Below are positions 9,004-17,173 of a stretch of DNA of 23,357 nucleotides, one piece after another. The stretch's first letter is position 1. Each line of letters begins with the position of its first letter. This DNA is from Methanobacterium sp. (GTDB taxonomy: Archaea; Methanobacteriota; Methanobacteria; Methanobacteriales; Methanobacteriaceae). The stretch is taken from NCBI GenBank assembly GCA_028700095.1, contig JAQVTJ010000015.1, forward strand, positions 1-23,357, given 5' to 3'. The position numbers were made by a program, and so were the translations under genes. Under the pieces are notes generated by a model. It searched no databases, was not told the origin of the DNA, and saw nothing but the letters and a program-made list of their open reading frames with translations.

Positions 9004-9516
9004 ATGATTGGTATAATGTCGGATAGCCATGATAATATAGGTGCCATTAGAAAAGCTATAAAAATTTTTAATAATAATGATTTAGACATTGTAATACATG
9101 CAGGAGATTTAATATCTCCATTCACTGCATTGGAATTTAGAAAACTAGAACCAGAACTTGTTGCTATTTATGGTAATAATGATGGTGATAAGGAAGCTCT
9201 TAAAACAGCTTATAAAGAAATATGTGTTTTAGAAGATTTTAAAGAAGTTTCAGTAGAGGGCTGGAAATTTTCTATTATTCATGGTACTAACGAAGCAATT
9301 GTAGAATCTCTTGCTAAATCTGGGAAATATGATATTGTTATTAGGGGTCACACCCATAAAATGGAAATATTAAATGAAGAAACAATGATTATAAATCCTG
9401 GTGAAGTATGTGGATATGTTTCAGGAGAACAGACAGTTGTTTTATTAGATACTGATGATTTAAGCTATATATCTATGAAATTAATCATATTTTTTTATCT
9501 ATATATAAAATCTTAA
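9004..9516 (+). CDS. YfcE/MJ0936-family metallophosphoesterase
   Basis: A 170-residue calcineurin-like phosphodiesterase of the YfcE family. All five blocks of the fold are visible: DSH (D7, H9), GD (D35), GNND (57-60), H93 in IIHGT and GHTHK (H116, H118). These residues bind two metals, often Mn2+ or Ni2+, and hydrolyse phosphodiesters. The true substrate in archaea is not established. It starts at ATG 9004, 92 bases after the glycosyltransferase, with no clear ribosome binding site, so the transcript may be leaderless. The last 15 or so residues are hydrophobic and atypical (FFYLYIKS). A late frame change there is possible but not shown. Confidence 0.85.
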   Translation: MIGIMSDSHDNIGAIRKAIKIFNNNDLDIVIHAGDLISPFTALEFRKLEPELVAIYGNNDGDKEALKTAYKEICVLEDFKEVSVEGWKFSIIHGTNEAIVESLAKSGKYDIVIRGHTHKMEILNEETMIINPGEVCGYVSGEQTVVLLDTDDLSYISMKLIIFFYLYIKS

Positions 9517-9552
9517 TAAAATTATATTTACTTAAAACTAGACATTAAAAAA

Positions 9553-9577
9553 AAATCTGTTCAAAAATATCAGATTT
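9553..9577. repeat. Inverted repeat AAATCTG/CAGATTT
   Basis: Perfect 7-base arms with an 11-base spacer, flanked by A runs on both sides, between the phosphoesterase and the flippase-like gene. On the minus strand it would be followed by T-rich sequence. Role uncertain. Confidence 0.3.
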
Positions 9578-9642
9578 GTAAAAAAAAAAGAAATTATAGT
9601 TATTCCAGATTATATTAATATTATCTAAGGGAATGGATATTT

Positions 9643-10659
9643 ATGAATAATAAAACTATTATACTGTTTCTTGTTGGAGTAGGGATTCTAGCAGCAATGG
9701 TTTTATATATTGGACCTGAAAAAATTGAAAGTGCTTTGCAAAATGCAAATCCATTATATGTGGTATTGGCAGTTATAATTCAATTTATAATATATGGAAT
9801 GTTAACCCAAAGATGGTCTATTACAATACATTCACTTCAAATATCCATAAAAAGAAGATATGTTTTTCCAATGCTAATGGTAGGTCTTGCAGTTAATAAT
9901 ATCACACCCAGTGCTAGGGGAGGAGGAGAACCTGTTAGGGCATATATGTTGGGAAAATTTACTGATGCTCCAATGGAAAACAGTTTTGCCACAGTAATAG
10001 CAGACAGAGGGCTTGATACATTTCCTTTTGTATTATTGGCAATTTTAACTATAATATTTTCTGTTTCATTTCTTAATCTTCCTCAATGGACTGTTTTTGT
10101 TTTGATAATATCCCTTATCTTTTTAATTTTATGTTTTATCATAAGCCTATACATGTCCATTAATGAGGTTATGGGTCAGAAAATAACATTCTGGGTAGTG
10201 GGAATTATAAAAAGATTTTCAAAAAGCAAACACTTTGAGATTGAGAAAAAAGCTATAAAAGCTATGAAGGGATTTCAAAATAGTATGCGTATTATGATAC
10301 GTGATAAACCTGTTTTAATGTATGGACTTCCTTTATCATTTTTAATATGGTTCTTGGAAATAGTTAGAGTTTATATGGTTTTTGCATCATTTGGTGCTGA
10401 AATATCTATTGGGGTAATTGCAGCAGTATTTGTAATAGCTACATTAATAGGATTAATACCTCTTCTTCCAGGTGGTGTAGGTGCTGTTGATGGAATGATG
10501 ATAATATTATATTCTGCAGCAGGTGTGCCACCATCAATAAGTGCAGCTGCAACTATTATTGAAAGGTTAATATCGTTTTGGATGACTTCATTTATTGGAA
10601 TAGGTATGCTTCCATATGTGGGTTCAAATGTTTTGGAAAAATTCTCAGACAAGTTTTAG
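9643..10659 (+). CDS. UPF0104 / flippase-like membrane protein
   Basis: A 338-residue polytopic membrane protein of the lysylphosphatidylglycerol synthase TM (UPF0104) family, which includes AglD-like and flippase-like proteins. Hydrophobic segments start at about residues 5, 40, 75, 120, 145, 225, 250 and 305. Family motifs are SARGGGEPVRAYMLG near 85-100 and LLPGGVGAVDG near 275. These proteins are often linked to glycosyltransferases and are thought to move or modify lipid-linked envelope precursors. Placement behind the two-domain glycosyltransferase and the phosphoesterase fits. Start ATG 9643 follows GGGAATGGATATTT. A run of ten T ends the unit at 10677-10686. Confidence 0.82.
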   Translation: MNNKTIILFLVGVGILAAMVLYIGPEKIESALQNANPLYVVLAVIIQFIIYGMLTQRWSITIHSLQISIKRRYVFPMLMVGLAVNNITPSARGGGEPVRAYMLGKFTDAPMENSFATVIADRGLDTFPFVLLAILTIIFSVSFLNLPQWTVFVLIISLIFLILCFIISLYMSINEVMGQKITFWVVGIIKRFSKSKHFEIEKKAIKAMKGFQNSMRIMIRDKPVLMYGLPLSFLIWFLEIVRVYMVFASFGAEISIGVIAAVFVIATLIGLIPLLPGGVGAVDGMMIILYSAAGVPPSISAAATIIERLISFWMTSFIGIGMLPYVGSNVLEKFSDKF

Positions 10660-10676
10660 TTTAATTAAATAAAATA

Positions 10677-10686
10677 TTTTTTTTTT
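10677..10686 (+). terminator. T-run terminator after flippase-like gene
   Basis: Ten consecutive T on the plus strand, 18 bases past the stop codon, followed by more T-rich sequence. This matches simple archaeal intrinsic terminators. Confidence 0.45.
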
Positions 10687-10720
10687 AATTTTATTATAAT
10701 GACTCCAGGATTAAATGGAA

Positions 10721-10760
10721 AAATTTATAACTTCTTCTAAACTACGATCTAGACGGTGAT
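10721..10760 (+). promoter_or_regulatory. ftr promoter and RBS
   Basis: An AAATTTATAA box at 10721-10730 puts transcription start about 25 bases on, near 10755. GGTGAT at 10755-10760 is the ribosome binding site, five bases before the ATG at 10765. This RBS decides the ATG over an in-frame GTG at 10756, which lies inside the RBS itself. Confidence 0.5.
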
Positions 10761-10764
10761 AATC

Positions 10765-11658
10765 ATGGAAATAAACGGAGTGGAAATAGAAGATAATTTT
10801 GCAGAAGCATTTGGCATACAAGTATCAAGAATTCTTATAACTGCAGCAACCAAAAAATTGGCATTAGTAGCAGCTACTGAAGCCACAGGTTACGGAACAT
10901 CAGTAATAGGATGTCCTGCAGAAGCAGGAATAGATGGTTATGTACCTCCACAAGATACTCCTGATGGAAGACCAGGTTATATAATAATGATCTGTAACAT
11001 GAATAAAGGTAAACTTGATCATGAATTACTTGAAAGAGTAGGAATGTGTATTTTAACTGCAGCAACCACAGCTGTCTTTGATTGGATGGATGAGCCTGAT
11101 GAAAAACTTAAAACAGGTCAAAAACTAAAATATTTCGGTGATGGATACGAACAAACATTAAAGATAGAAGGAAGAAAAATACATTCTATCCCATTAATGT
11201 CAGGCGACTTTTTAGTTGAAGCAGAATTAGGAATAAAAGCAGGTGTTGCAGGTGGAAATTTCTTTATTCTCGCAGAAAACCAACCAGCAGGATTATTAGC
11301 TGCTGATGCTGCTGCTGATGCTATTAAAGCAATTCCTGGTACTATAACTCCTTTCCCGGGAGGAATAGTTGCTTCTGGTTCTAAAGTTGGTTCATTAAAG
11401 TACAAATTTTTAGGAGCTTCCACAAACGAAAAAATGTGTGTTACTTTAAAAGATGAAGTTGAAGGATGTGAAATACCTGAAAATGTTAATGGTGTCTATG
11501 AAATAGTTATTGATGGAGTAGATGAAGAAGCAGTTAAAGCTGCTATGAAAGCAGGTATTGAAGCTGCAGTTAAAATTTCTGGAATAATCCAGATAAGTGC
11601 AGGTAACTTTGGTGGAAATCTTGGTAAATATCAAATTAAGCTTCATGAACTTTTCTAA
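10765..11658 (+). CDS. ftr: Formylmethanofuran:H4MPT formyltransferase
   Basis: Cytoplasmic enzyme of C1 metabolism. It transfers the formyl group between methanofuran and tetrahydromethanopterin, the second step of CO2 reduction to methane (or the reverse in methyl oxidation). The 297-residue length is the family standard, and the whole protein is collinear with known Ftr. It begins MEINGVEIEDNFAEAFGIQV, with ATGYGTSVIGCPAEAGID, TPDGRPGYIIMICN, SGDFLVEAELGIKAGVAGG, TPFPGGIVASGSKVGS and a C-terminus ISAGNFGGNLGKYQ. No damage is seen. If the host is a Methanosphaera lacking formylmethanofuran dehydrogenase, the enzyme would serve a role other than CO2 reduction; that cannot be judged from this window. 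Confidence 0.96.
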   Translation: MEINGVEIEDNFAEAFGIQVSRILITAATKKLALVAATEATGYGTSVIGCPAEAGIDGYVPPQDTPDGRPGYIIMICNMNKGKLDHELLERVGMCILTAATTAVFDWMDEPDEKLKTGQKLKYFGDGYEQTLKIEGRKIHSIPLMSGDFLVEAELGIKAGVAGGNFFILAENQPAGLLAADAAADAIKAIPGTITPFPGGIVASGSKVGSLKYKFLGASTNEKMCVTLKDEVEGCEIPENVNGVYEIVIDGVDEEAVKAAMKAGIEAAVKISGIIQISAGNFGGNLGKYQIKLHELF

Positions 11659-11680
11659 TAATTGAAAGTAGATTTCCATA

Positions 11681-11706
11681 TTATTTTTTTTTTATTAAAT
11701 TTTTTT
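11681..11706 (+). terminator. T-run terminator after ftr
   Basis: Two T runs, ten T at 11684-11693 and seven at 11700-11706, lie 25 bases past the ftr stop and just before the 3' end of the convergent channel gene. Confidence 0.5.
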
Positions 11707-11772
11707 GGTATATTAATCCTTATTCTAGTGTATACAGAATTTTTCTATTTTTTCACTTCCAACAATATTCCA

Positions 11773-12063
11773 AATATCCTCTTCAGAAAGATCCACACCT
11801 AAAAGCATTCCAGTTTTTTTCAATGCATTTTCTATTTCTACTATTTTTTTTATATTCCCTGCAGATACTGTGTGGGAATGAACTTGTCTTGATATTTGGG
11901 ATAATGTTTCAAGGGATCTTTGTGCATCTGGCTTTTTATATTCCTCTTCACATTTTTTAAGATCATTAACATCTTTTATATAGAGTTTTCTTGTTATTAC
12001 TTGTTTTAAACCTGGTAAGTAATGTTTAGAGTCTAATATTCTACCACCCAGTTTTATGATGAT
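11773..12063 (-). repeat. Channel tail repeat 3, diverged
   Basis: Third repeat, from IIIKLGGRILDSKHYLPGL to GMLLGVDLSEEDI, containing RQVHSHTVSA. It keeps HSH and LLGV but has lost the HGC of the first block. Confidence 0.7.
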
Positions 12064-12141
12064 TTTTTTATCATCAATATCAATTGCTTTGTGTATTAAT
12101 AGAAATTCATGTACCCTACTATATTCAGATATTTTTCCGGT

Positions 12142-12438
12142 AATTTCATGATGGGCTAAATTCACACCTAAAAGAAATCCTCTTGTTTTTAACTCTTTCT
12201 CAACTGCAGCTAAGCTTCGTGTGTCTTTGCCTGATATGGTATGGGAATGAATTCCTCCACCTGATAGAATGTAAAGTCTTTCAAGGGTTTCTCTTCTTTT
12301 AGGGTCATGTTCTAGGTGTGAAAAAAATCTTTCCAGCTCTTTTTCATCTGAAAGTCTGATTTTTCTCTTTAGAGGTTCTTTAAATCCGGGAGGATAATAT
12401 TCAATATCTTCTAATGTACATCCATGTTTAAGAATTAT
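12142..12438 (-). repeat. Channel tail repeat 2
   Basis: Second repeat, from IILKHGCTLEDIEYYPPGF to GFLLGVNLAHHEI, containing GGIHSHTISG. It is the closest to repeat 1, sharing the LKHGCTLE block, FKEPL-RKI and GFLLG. Confidence 0.8.
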
Positions 12439-12543
12439 CTTTCCTTCTTTTAGGATATCTTGGATGTCATGGCTTTCAGTTATTTTTATTTCAGGTTTTA
12501 ATATGATTTCAACCATTCTGCCACGTTTTTTTGCAGCTTCTTT

Positions 12544-12837
12544 TATTTCATCTTCTGTTAAACTTATTCCTAATAGAAATCCTTCTTTTTTTAGTTTTTC
12601 TGCAACTTTTTCAAGACTTTCCTTATTGGGTCCTGAAATCCAATGGGAGTGAATTCCACTTACTGATTCATAGATATTTTCTAAAGATTTTTTTCTAGAT
12701 TTTTCACGTTCTAAACTGTTTAAAAATCTGTTTAGCTGTCCAATATCTGCTATGCCTATTTTTCTTGCAAGAGGCTCTTTAAATTCTGGTAAATGGTATT
12801 CTATATTTTCAAGGGTGCATCCATGTTTTAACATAAT
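12544..12837 (-). repeat. Channel tail repeat 1
   Basis: First of three protein-level repeats of about 98 residues. It runs from IMLKHGCTLENIEYHLPEF to GFLLGISLTEDEI and contains SGIHSHWISG. See the channel entry. Confidence 0.8.
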
Positions 12838-13765
12838 TTCAGATTCTTTTCTTATATCTTCTTCTCCATGGATTTCTGTGAATTTCATAATTGTAGGTTC
12901 CATTGATGCAAAATAAATATCTTCTGCTCCACTTGTTTCAGGGGATATTACTTTATCTGCACCAGCACGATATAATCGACGTATATTTTCACTTTTACTA
13001 GCTCTTGTAACTATCTATATCTTAGAATGTATTTCTCTTGCTGTTAATGTTATGAACAGATTATCCACATCATCTCCTGTGGTTATGATAATTCCCCGTG
13101 CTCTTTCTATTCCTGAGTCTAGGAGTATATTTTCATTGGTTGCATCTCCAGGAATTGCAAGAACATCAGTATCAATCCAAAGATCTTTTTCTAATATATC
13201 CCTATTTTTTTCAATTATTATTGCTTTAATATTCCTTTTTTTCAGCTCCTTATAAACAGCACTTCCCACTCTTCCATAGCCACAGAGTACAAAATGATCA
13301 TTACTTGAAGCTATTATTCTTCTTTGTTTAGCACTTGAAGCTATTTCTTCAACTGTCATTGTAACCACCGTTATTGTTAATGTAAATGCATAAGCAAGTA
13401 GAGCAACACCACCCTTACAAGAGTTACAGTAAACATTTTTTGTAATGGAGTTATTGGTCGGATATCACCAAAACCAACTGTTGCAATTGTTTGTATTGTA
13501 AAATAAATAGAATTAACAAGATCTAAATGCATTATATATCTAGATCCTATCATACCATAAATTATAAGCAGTATAACTCCTAATAATGCATAATAAACCA
13601 GCTTAAATGGTTTGTCATGAAGGTTGTTAAATTCTGGTAGTAGTTGCATGTATGGTGGCGCATTGTATGATCACCATTTTAGATATTTTTCATTAATTGG
13701 ATTGGGATAATATTATAGGTTATTATTAAATATCATCTGTTTTATAATTTAATACTAGTGATAAC

Positions 13766-15247
13766 ATGAATATAATGGACATGATGGTTGTGGATGCCAA
13801 TACCGATGCATTGGGAATATCTAAGGCTTTGCTCATGGAAAATGCTGGAAAATGTGTTGCCCAGAAAATATTTGAAATTTCAAAGCCCTGTAAAATAAAT
13901 ATATATGCTGGAACAGGGGGAAATGGTGGAGATGGATTTGTAGCTGCAAGATATCTTCATAATCATGGTTTTGAAGTAGAACTTTCCCTAATTGGACATT
14001 CGTCACGTATAAGTTCTTATGAAGCATTAAAAAATTGGGAATTGCTTTCTAAATTAAATATTGAAACTAATAATATAATACTGAATATTATTGAAGATCA
14101 CTCCCAATTAGAATTTAACAACGCAGAATTGGTTATAGATGCAATACTTGGAACAGGAACCAAAGGAAAACTTAGAAAACCAGTTTCTAAAGCAATAGAT
14201 ATTATTAATAATTCAAATAGTACTGTTATTGCTGTAGATATTCCAACAGGAATGGATCCACAAACAGGAATTGTGGAATATAAAGCTGTTAAGGCAGATT
14301 TCACCATAACATTCCATAAGAAAAAAAGTGGTCTTATAAATGCTGATAAGGAATATGTGGGAAATATAACAGTCTGTGATATTGGAATACCTAAAGAAGC
14401 TGAGTTATACACAGGTCCCGGGGATTTATTGAGACTTAAACAGCGAAATTTTAATTCTCATAAAGGACAAAATGGTAAGGTATTGATTTTAGGTGGTAGT
14501 GAAGATTATTCTGGTGCCCCTGCATTTGTAGGAATATCTGCATTAAGATCAGGTGTTGATATATCGGTAGTTGCTTGTCCTAGATGTGTTACATCTACTA
14601 TTAGATCATATTGCCCGGATTTAATTGTTAAAAGTCTTTCAAACAACTATATAACATTTGATGATATTGATAAGATAATGGAATTATCAAAGAATGCAGA
14701 TTCAATGGTAGTTGGCTGTGGTATTGGAAGAGAAGAAGAAACTGGTTTGGCTTTAAAAGAGATAATTAAAAAAATTAATATACCCATTATAATTGATGCA
14801 GACGCACTTAAACTATTAAATTTTGATTTAATTAAACAATATAAAAATGAAGTTATATTAACACCTCATAAAACAGAATTCAAAGCTTTTTTTGGATTGG
14901 ATGTACCAAAAAAATTAGATCAACAAATTAAAACAATTATAGAATGTTCAAAAAAATGTAAATCTACCATACTGCTTAAAGGATCTACAGATATTATTTC
15001 AAATGGGTATAAAATAAAACTTAACACAACAGGAAATCCAGGCATGACTGTTGGTGGAACAGGTGATATATTAGCAGGTATTGTTGGTGCTTTAGTTGCA
15101 CAGGGATATGATATATTTGAAGCTGCATATTTAGGATCTTATATTAATGGAAGTGCAGGGGATCTTACAGCAGAAGATTATGGATATAATTTAATTGCAA
15201 GTGATATTTTGAAATATATACCTAAATTATTTAAAAAAAGAATTTAA
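13766..15247 (+). CDS. nnr: Bifunctional NAD(P)HX epimerase/dehydratase
   Basis: Repairs hydrated NAD(P)H. The N-terminal YjeF_N half epimerises NAD(P)HX; the C-terminal ribokinase-like half dehydrates it using ATP or ADP. At 493 residues both domains are present. N-terminal marks are LLMENAGKCVA and GTGGNGGDGFVAARYL (GNGGDG 52-57), with an AVDIPTGMDPQTG motif near 158. The C-terminal half starts near KGQNGKVLILGGSEDYSG and has DADALKLL, LTPHKTEF and TVGGTGD with catalytic Asp 434. Start ATG 13766 is five bases after GTGAT. Its stop abuts the 3' end of the convergent BofA-like gene. Intact. Confidence 0.92.
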   Translation: MNIMDMMVVDANTDALGISKALLMENAGKCVAQKIFEISKPCKINIYAGTGGNGGDGFVAARYLHNHGFEVELSLIGHSSRISSYEALKNWELLSKLNIETNNIILNIIEDHSQLEFNNAELVIDAILGTGTKGKLRKPVSKAIDIINNSNSTVIAVDIPTGMDPQTGIVEYKAVKADFTITFHKKKSGLINADKEYVGNITVCDIGIPKEAELYTGPGDLLRLKQRNFNSHKGQNGKVLILGGSEDYSGAPAFVGISALRSGVDISVVACPRCVTSTIRSYCPDLIVKSLSNNYITFDDIDKIMELSKNADSMVVGCGIGREEETGLALKEIIKKINIPIIIDADALKLLNFDLIKQYKNEVILTPHKTEFKAFFGLDVPKKLDQQIKTIIECSKKCKSTILLKGSTDIISNGYKIKLNTTGNPGMTVGGTGDILAGIVGALVAQGYDIFEAAYLGSYINGSAGDLTAEDYGYNLIASDILKYIPKLFKKRI

Positions 15248-15499
15248 TCAATATAATCCTAGAACACCTAAAATTATAAGTAATATAACACCTATAAATC
15301 CACCAAATCCTGCAACAAGAACTGTTAATATATTAATGGGAATATGAACAAATGGAATTAAATCCATTATAAAAAGAAGTATAAGACCAAAACCCATATG
15401 TACCAATATTTTAACTATTATTCCTGTGGCTTTAAAAAGAATTATTAAACCTACAACTATTATAGCAAGTATTATTCCAATTAATATTGTGCTAATCAT
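15248..15499 (-). CDS. BofA-like small membrane protein
   Basis: An 83-residue, almost wholly hydrophobic protein with three membrane segments (residues about 2-25, 30-48 and 55-83). The middle stretch GFGLILLFIMDLIPFVHIPIN and the following LTVLVAGFGGFIGVILLI resemble the pro-sigmaK inhibitor BofA family, which is widespread in archaea with unknown role. It starts at ATG 15499 with an AGGAT upstream, 84 bases downstream of argG. It ends one base after the nnr stop on the other strand, so the two transcripts converge with no gap. Confidence 0.7.
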   Translation of the reverse strand: MISTILIGIILAIIVVGLIILFKATGIIVKILVHMGFGLILLFIMDLIPFVHIPINILTVLVAGFGGFIGVILLIILGVLGLY

Positions 15500-15563
15500 T
15501 ATATTTTTATCCTAAACCTAATTTTTTTTATATAATTATAAGAATATTGTTTTAAAATAATAT

Positions 15564-15586
15564 TGAGGATATAAAATATATCCTCA
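15564..15586 (-). terminator. argG terminator hairpin
   Basis: Perfect 9-base arms TGAGGATAT and ATATCCTCA with a 5-base loop. The first arm on the minus strand overlaps the argG TGA stop codon (15586-15584). The minus strand then reads ATATTATTTTAAAAC. It probably ends or attenuates the argG transcript ahead of the BofA-like gene. Confidence 0.5.
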
Positions 15587-16769
15587 TTTGTTATATTTTC
15601 TACATACTCTCTGATAGCATGCAGCTTGTAATGCATAGTTTTTAACCATTCCAGCCATTTCTCTTTGATCTGTTTCTTTATCTTCAAATGTAATTGCTTC
15701 TTCACTGTATAGGCTGTAAGGAGATTCTCTGCTCAGTGTTTGAACACTTCCTTTATGTAGTTTTAACTTTACATTTCCAGTTACTCGTTTTTGCATGTTA
15801 TCTATTATACAATCAAGATCCTCACGTAAAGGTTCATGCCATAATCCATTATATACTAGTTCTGAATAGGTTTGTGTAATAGTATTTGCAAATTTAAGTT
15901 CTTCTCTTGTTAGTGTTAACTGTTCAAGTGCTTTATGGGCAGTTAAAATTAAAACTGCACCTGTGATTCATAATTTTCCCTTGATTTCAGACCAATTATT
16001 CTGTCTTCAATAATATCAATTCTACCAATTCCATGTAATCCACCAATACGATTACATTCACTGATAATATCAAATGCACTCATTTCCACGCCATCAATAG
16101 CTATAGGAACACCCTTTTTAAAGGTCATATTTATTATTTGGGCTTCATTTGGTGCATTTTCAGTAGAAACTGTCCATTCAAGGCATCTTCTGGGGTTTGT
16201 ACCATAAGATCTTCTAATTCTTCTCCTTCAATGGATCTGCCCCATAAATTTTCATCTATACTATAAAGTTTTTCAGAGTAAAGTGGAATATTATGTGTCT
16301 TAGCATAGGCCAATTCTTCTGTCCTAGTTAAACTTAAATCTCTAACAGGAGCTATTATTTCACAAGGGGATGAAGCTCTTATAGCAGTTTCAAACCTAAA
16401 TTGATCATTTCCTTTTCCTGTACAGCCATGTGCTATTGCATCTGCATTTTCCTTTTCAGCTAGTTGAACTACTTTCATAGCTATTAAAGGTCTTGCAAGA
16501 GATGTACTTAAAGGATATCCCTCATATTCTGCATTGGCTTTAACACCTCTGAATATATATTCTTCAGCAAATTCATCTTTTGCATCAATTGTATAGTGTT
16601 TCTTTACATCTATTTCATTTGCAACTTCTACAGGCCTTCTAATCTCTGTTTGAGGCTGTCCAACATCTACGCATACAGTTATAACCTCCATATTATATTT
16701 TTCCTGAAGTAACTTTACACATACAGTTGTGTCTAACCCACCGCTGAATGCAAGAACAACTTTTTTCAT
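15584..16769 (-). pseudogene. argG: Argininosuccinate synthase, two frameshifts
   Basis: ATP-dependent ligation of citrulline and aspartate in arginine synthesis. Starts MKKVVLAFSGGLDTTVC (pyrophosphatase loop SGGLDTT, 9-15) with the canonical RBS AGGTGATTAA before ATG 16769. The first frame is good to QTPEDA, then one base is missing near 16180 (AAGGC for AAAGGC on the plus strand). The frame with EWTVSTENAPNEAQI, GIGRIDIIEDRIIGLKSREN then runs to about 15963, where a second base is missing (CCTGTG for CCTGGTG). The last frame holds PGAVLILTAHKALEQLTLT and ends SPYSLYSEEAITF, DQREMAGM and VCRKYNK. Restoring two bases gives exactly 395 residues, the normal family length. All parts are conserved, so this is either a very recent loss or a sequence error. 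Confidence 0.9.
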
Positions 16770-17173
16770 TTAATCACCTGAATACTCCATATTTTTTTTT
16801 ATTTATTAAGGCCTTTTCAATATTTTTTTTTTTTAATAACAGAATATGAAAGTTTAATACATTTTAACATATATTTTTCATGTTTTTATTCATTTAAAGA
16901 TTATATTATAAAATAAGGTATGGAAAGTAAATCATCCACATAAAAAAAAATGTTAATTAATATAAATATTTCTTTTATATTACCATAATTTAGCTTGAAA
17001 AAGTATTAAACAGATTTAGGGTTTAAAATTGTAATTAGAAATAGTTCTAATTATAATAAGATTTGATACAATAGTTTGTAAGTTTAATAAAATTTAATGA
17101 ATAATATTTATAGATAACTAGGATTTCTAGTAAATTAAATATATTAAAATTAAATTTAATAAAAGATGTTTAA
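16770..17173. other. Divergent intergenic region
   Basis: About 400 AT-rich bases between argG (minus) and the aspartoacylase-like gene (plus). No ORF. It contains the argG leader with its GGTGAT site, T runs, and the inverted repeat at 17032-17053. Confidence 0.5.
17032..17053. promoter_or_regulatory. Perfect inverted repeat, possible operator
   Basis: TAATTAGAA and TTCTAATTA are perfect 9-base arms around ATAG, about 120 bases before the aspartoacylase-like gene and 260 before argG. It could be a dimeric regulator site or an RNA hairpin. Confidence 0.35.

Larger units (their letters stand above)
11725..13649 (-). pseudogene. RCK K+ channel with triple-repeat tail, interrupted
   Basis: A two-transmembrane potassium channel of MthK type. 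The first part has M1 (VYYALLGVILLIIYGMIG), a pore helix and the K+ filter TVGFGD (57-62). M2 is broken by a shift near 13411-13418: one missing base in the A/G run turns LVKGGVALLAYAFT into an early stop at 13377. The next piece (from about 13410) contains RCK_N with GYGRVG, IIIEKN and PGDATNEN. After EIHSKI there is a single in-frame TAG at 13017-13015, beyond which the same frame continues IVTRASKSENIRRLYRAGAD and VISPETSGAEDIYFASM. Then come 392 residues with three related repeats instead of a usual RCK_C domain. Repaired length is about 641 residues. The start ATG at 13649 is uncertain, as GGTGAT lies 19 bases upstream. It ends 67 bases from convergent ftr. Confidence 0.72.

Noticed and set aside
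10371..10652. Minus-strand ORF of 93 codons inside the flippase-like gene
   Set aside because: Antisense shadow of a conserved membrane protein; no RBS and no family resemblance.
15499..15705. Minus-strand ORF of 68 codons over the argG 3' end
   Set aside because: Shifted frame of argG; the true argG frame here carries the conserved SPYSLYS and DQREMAGM blocks.
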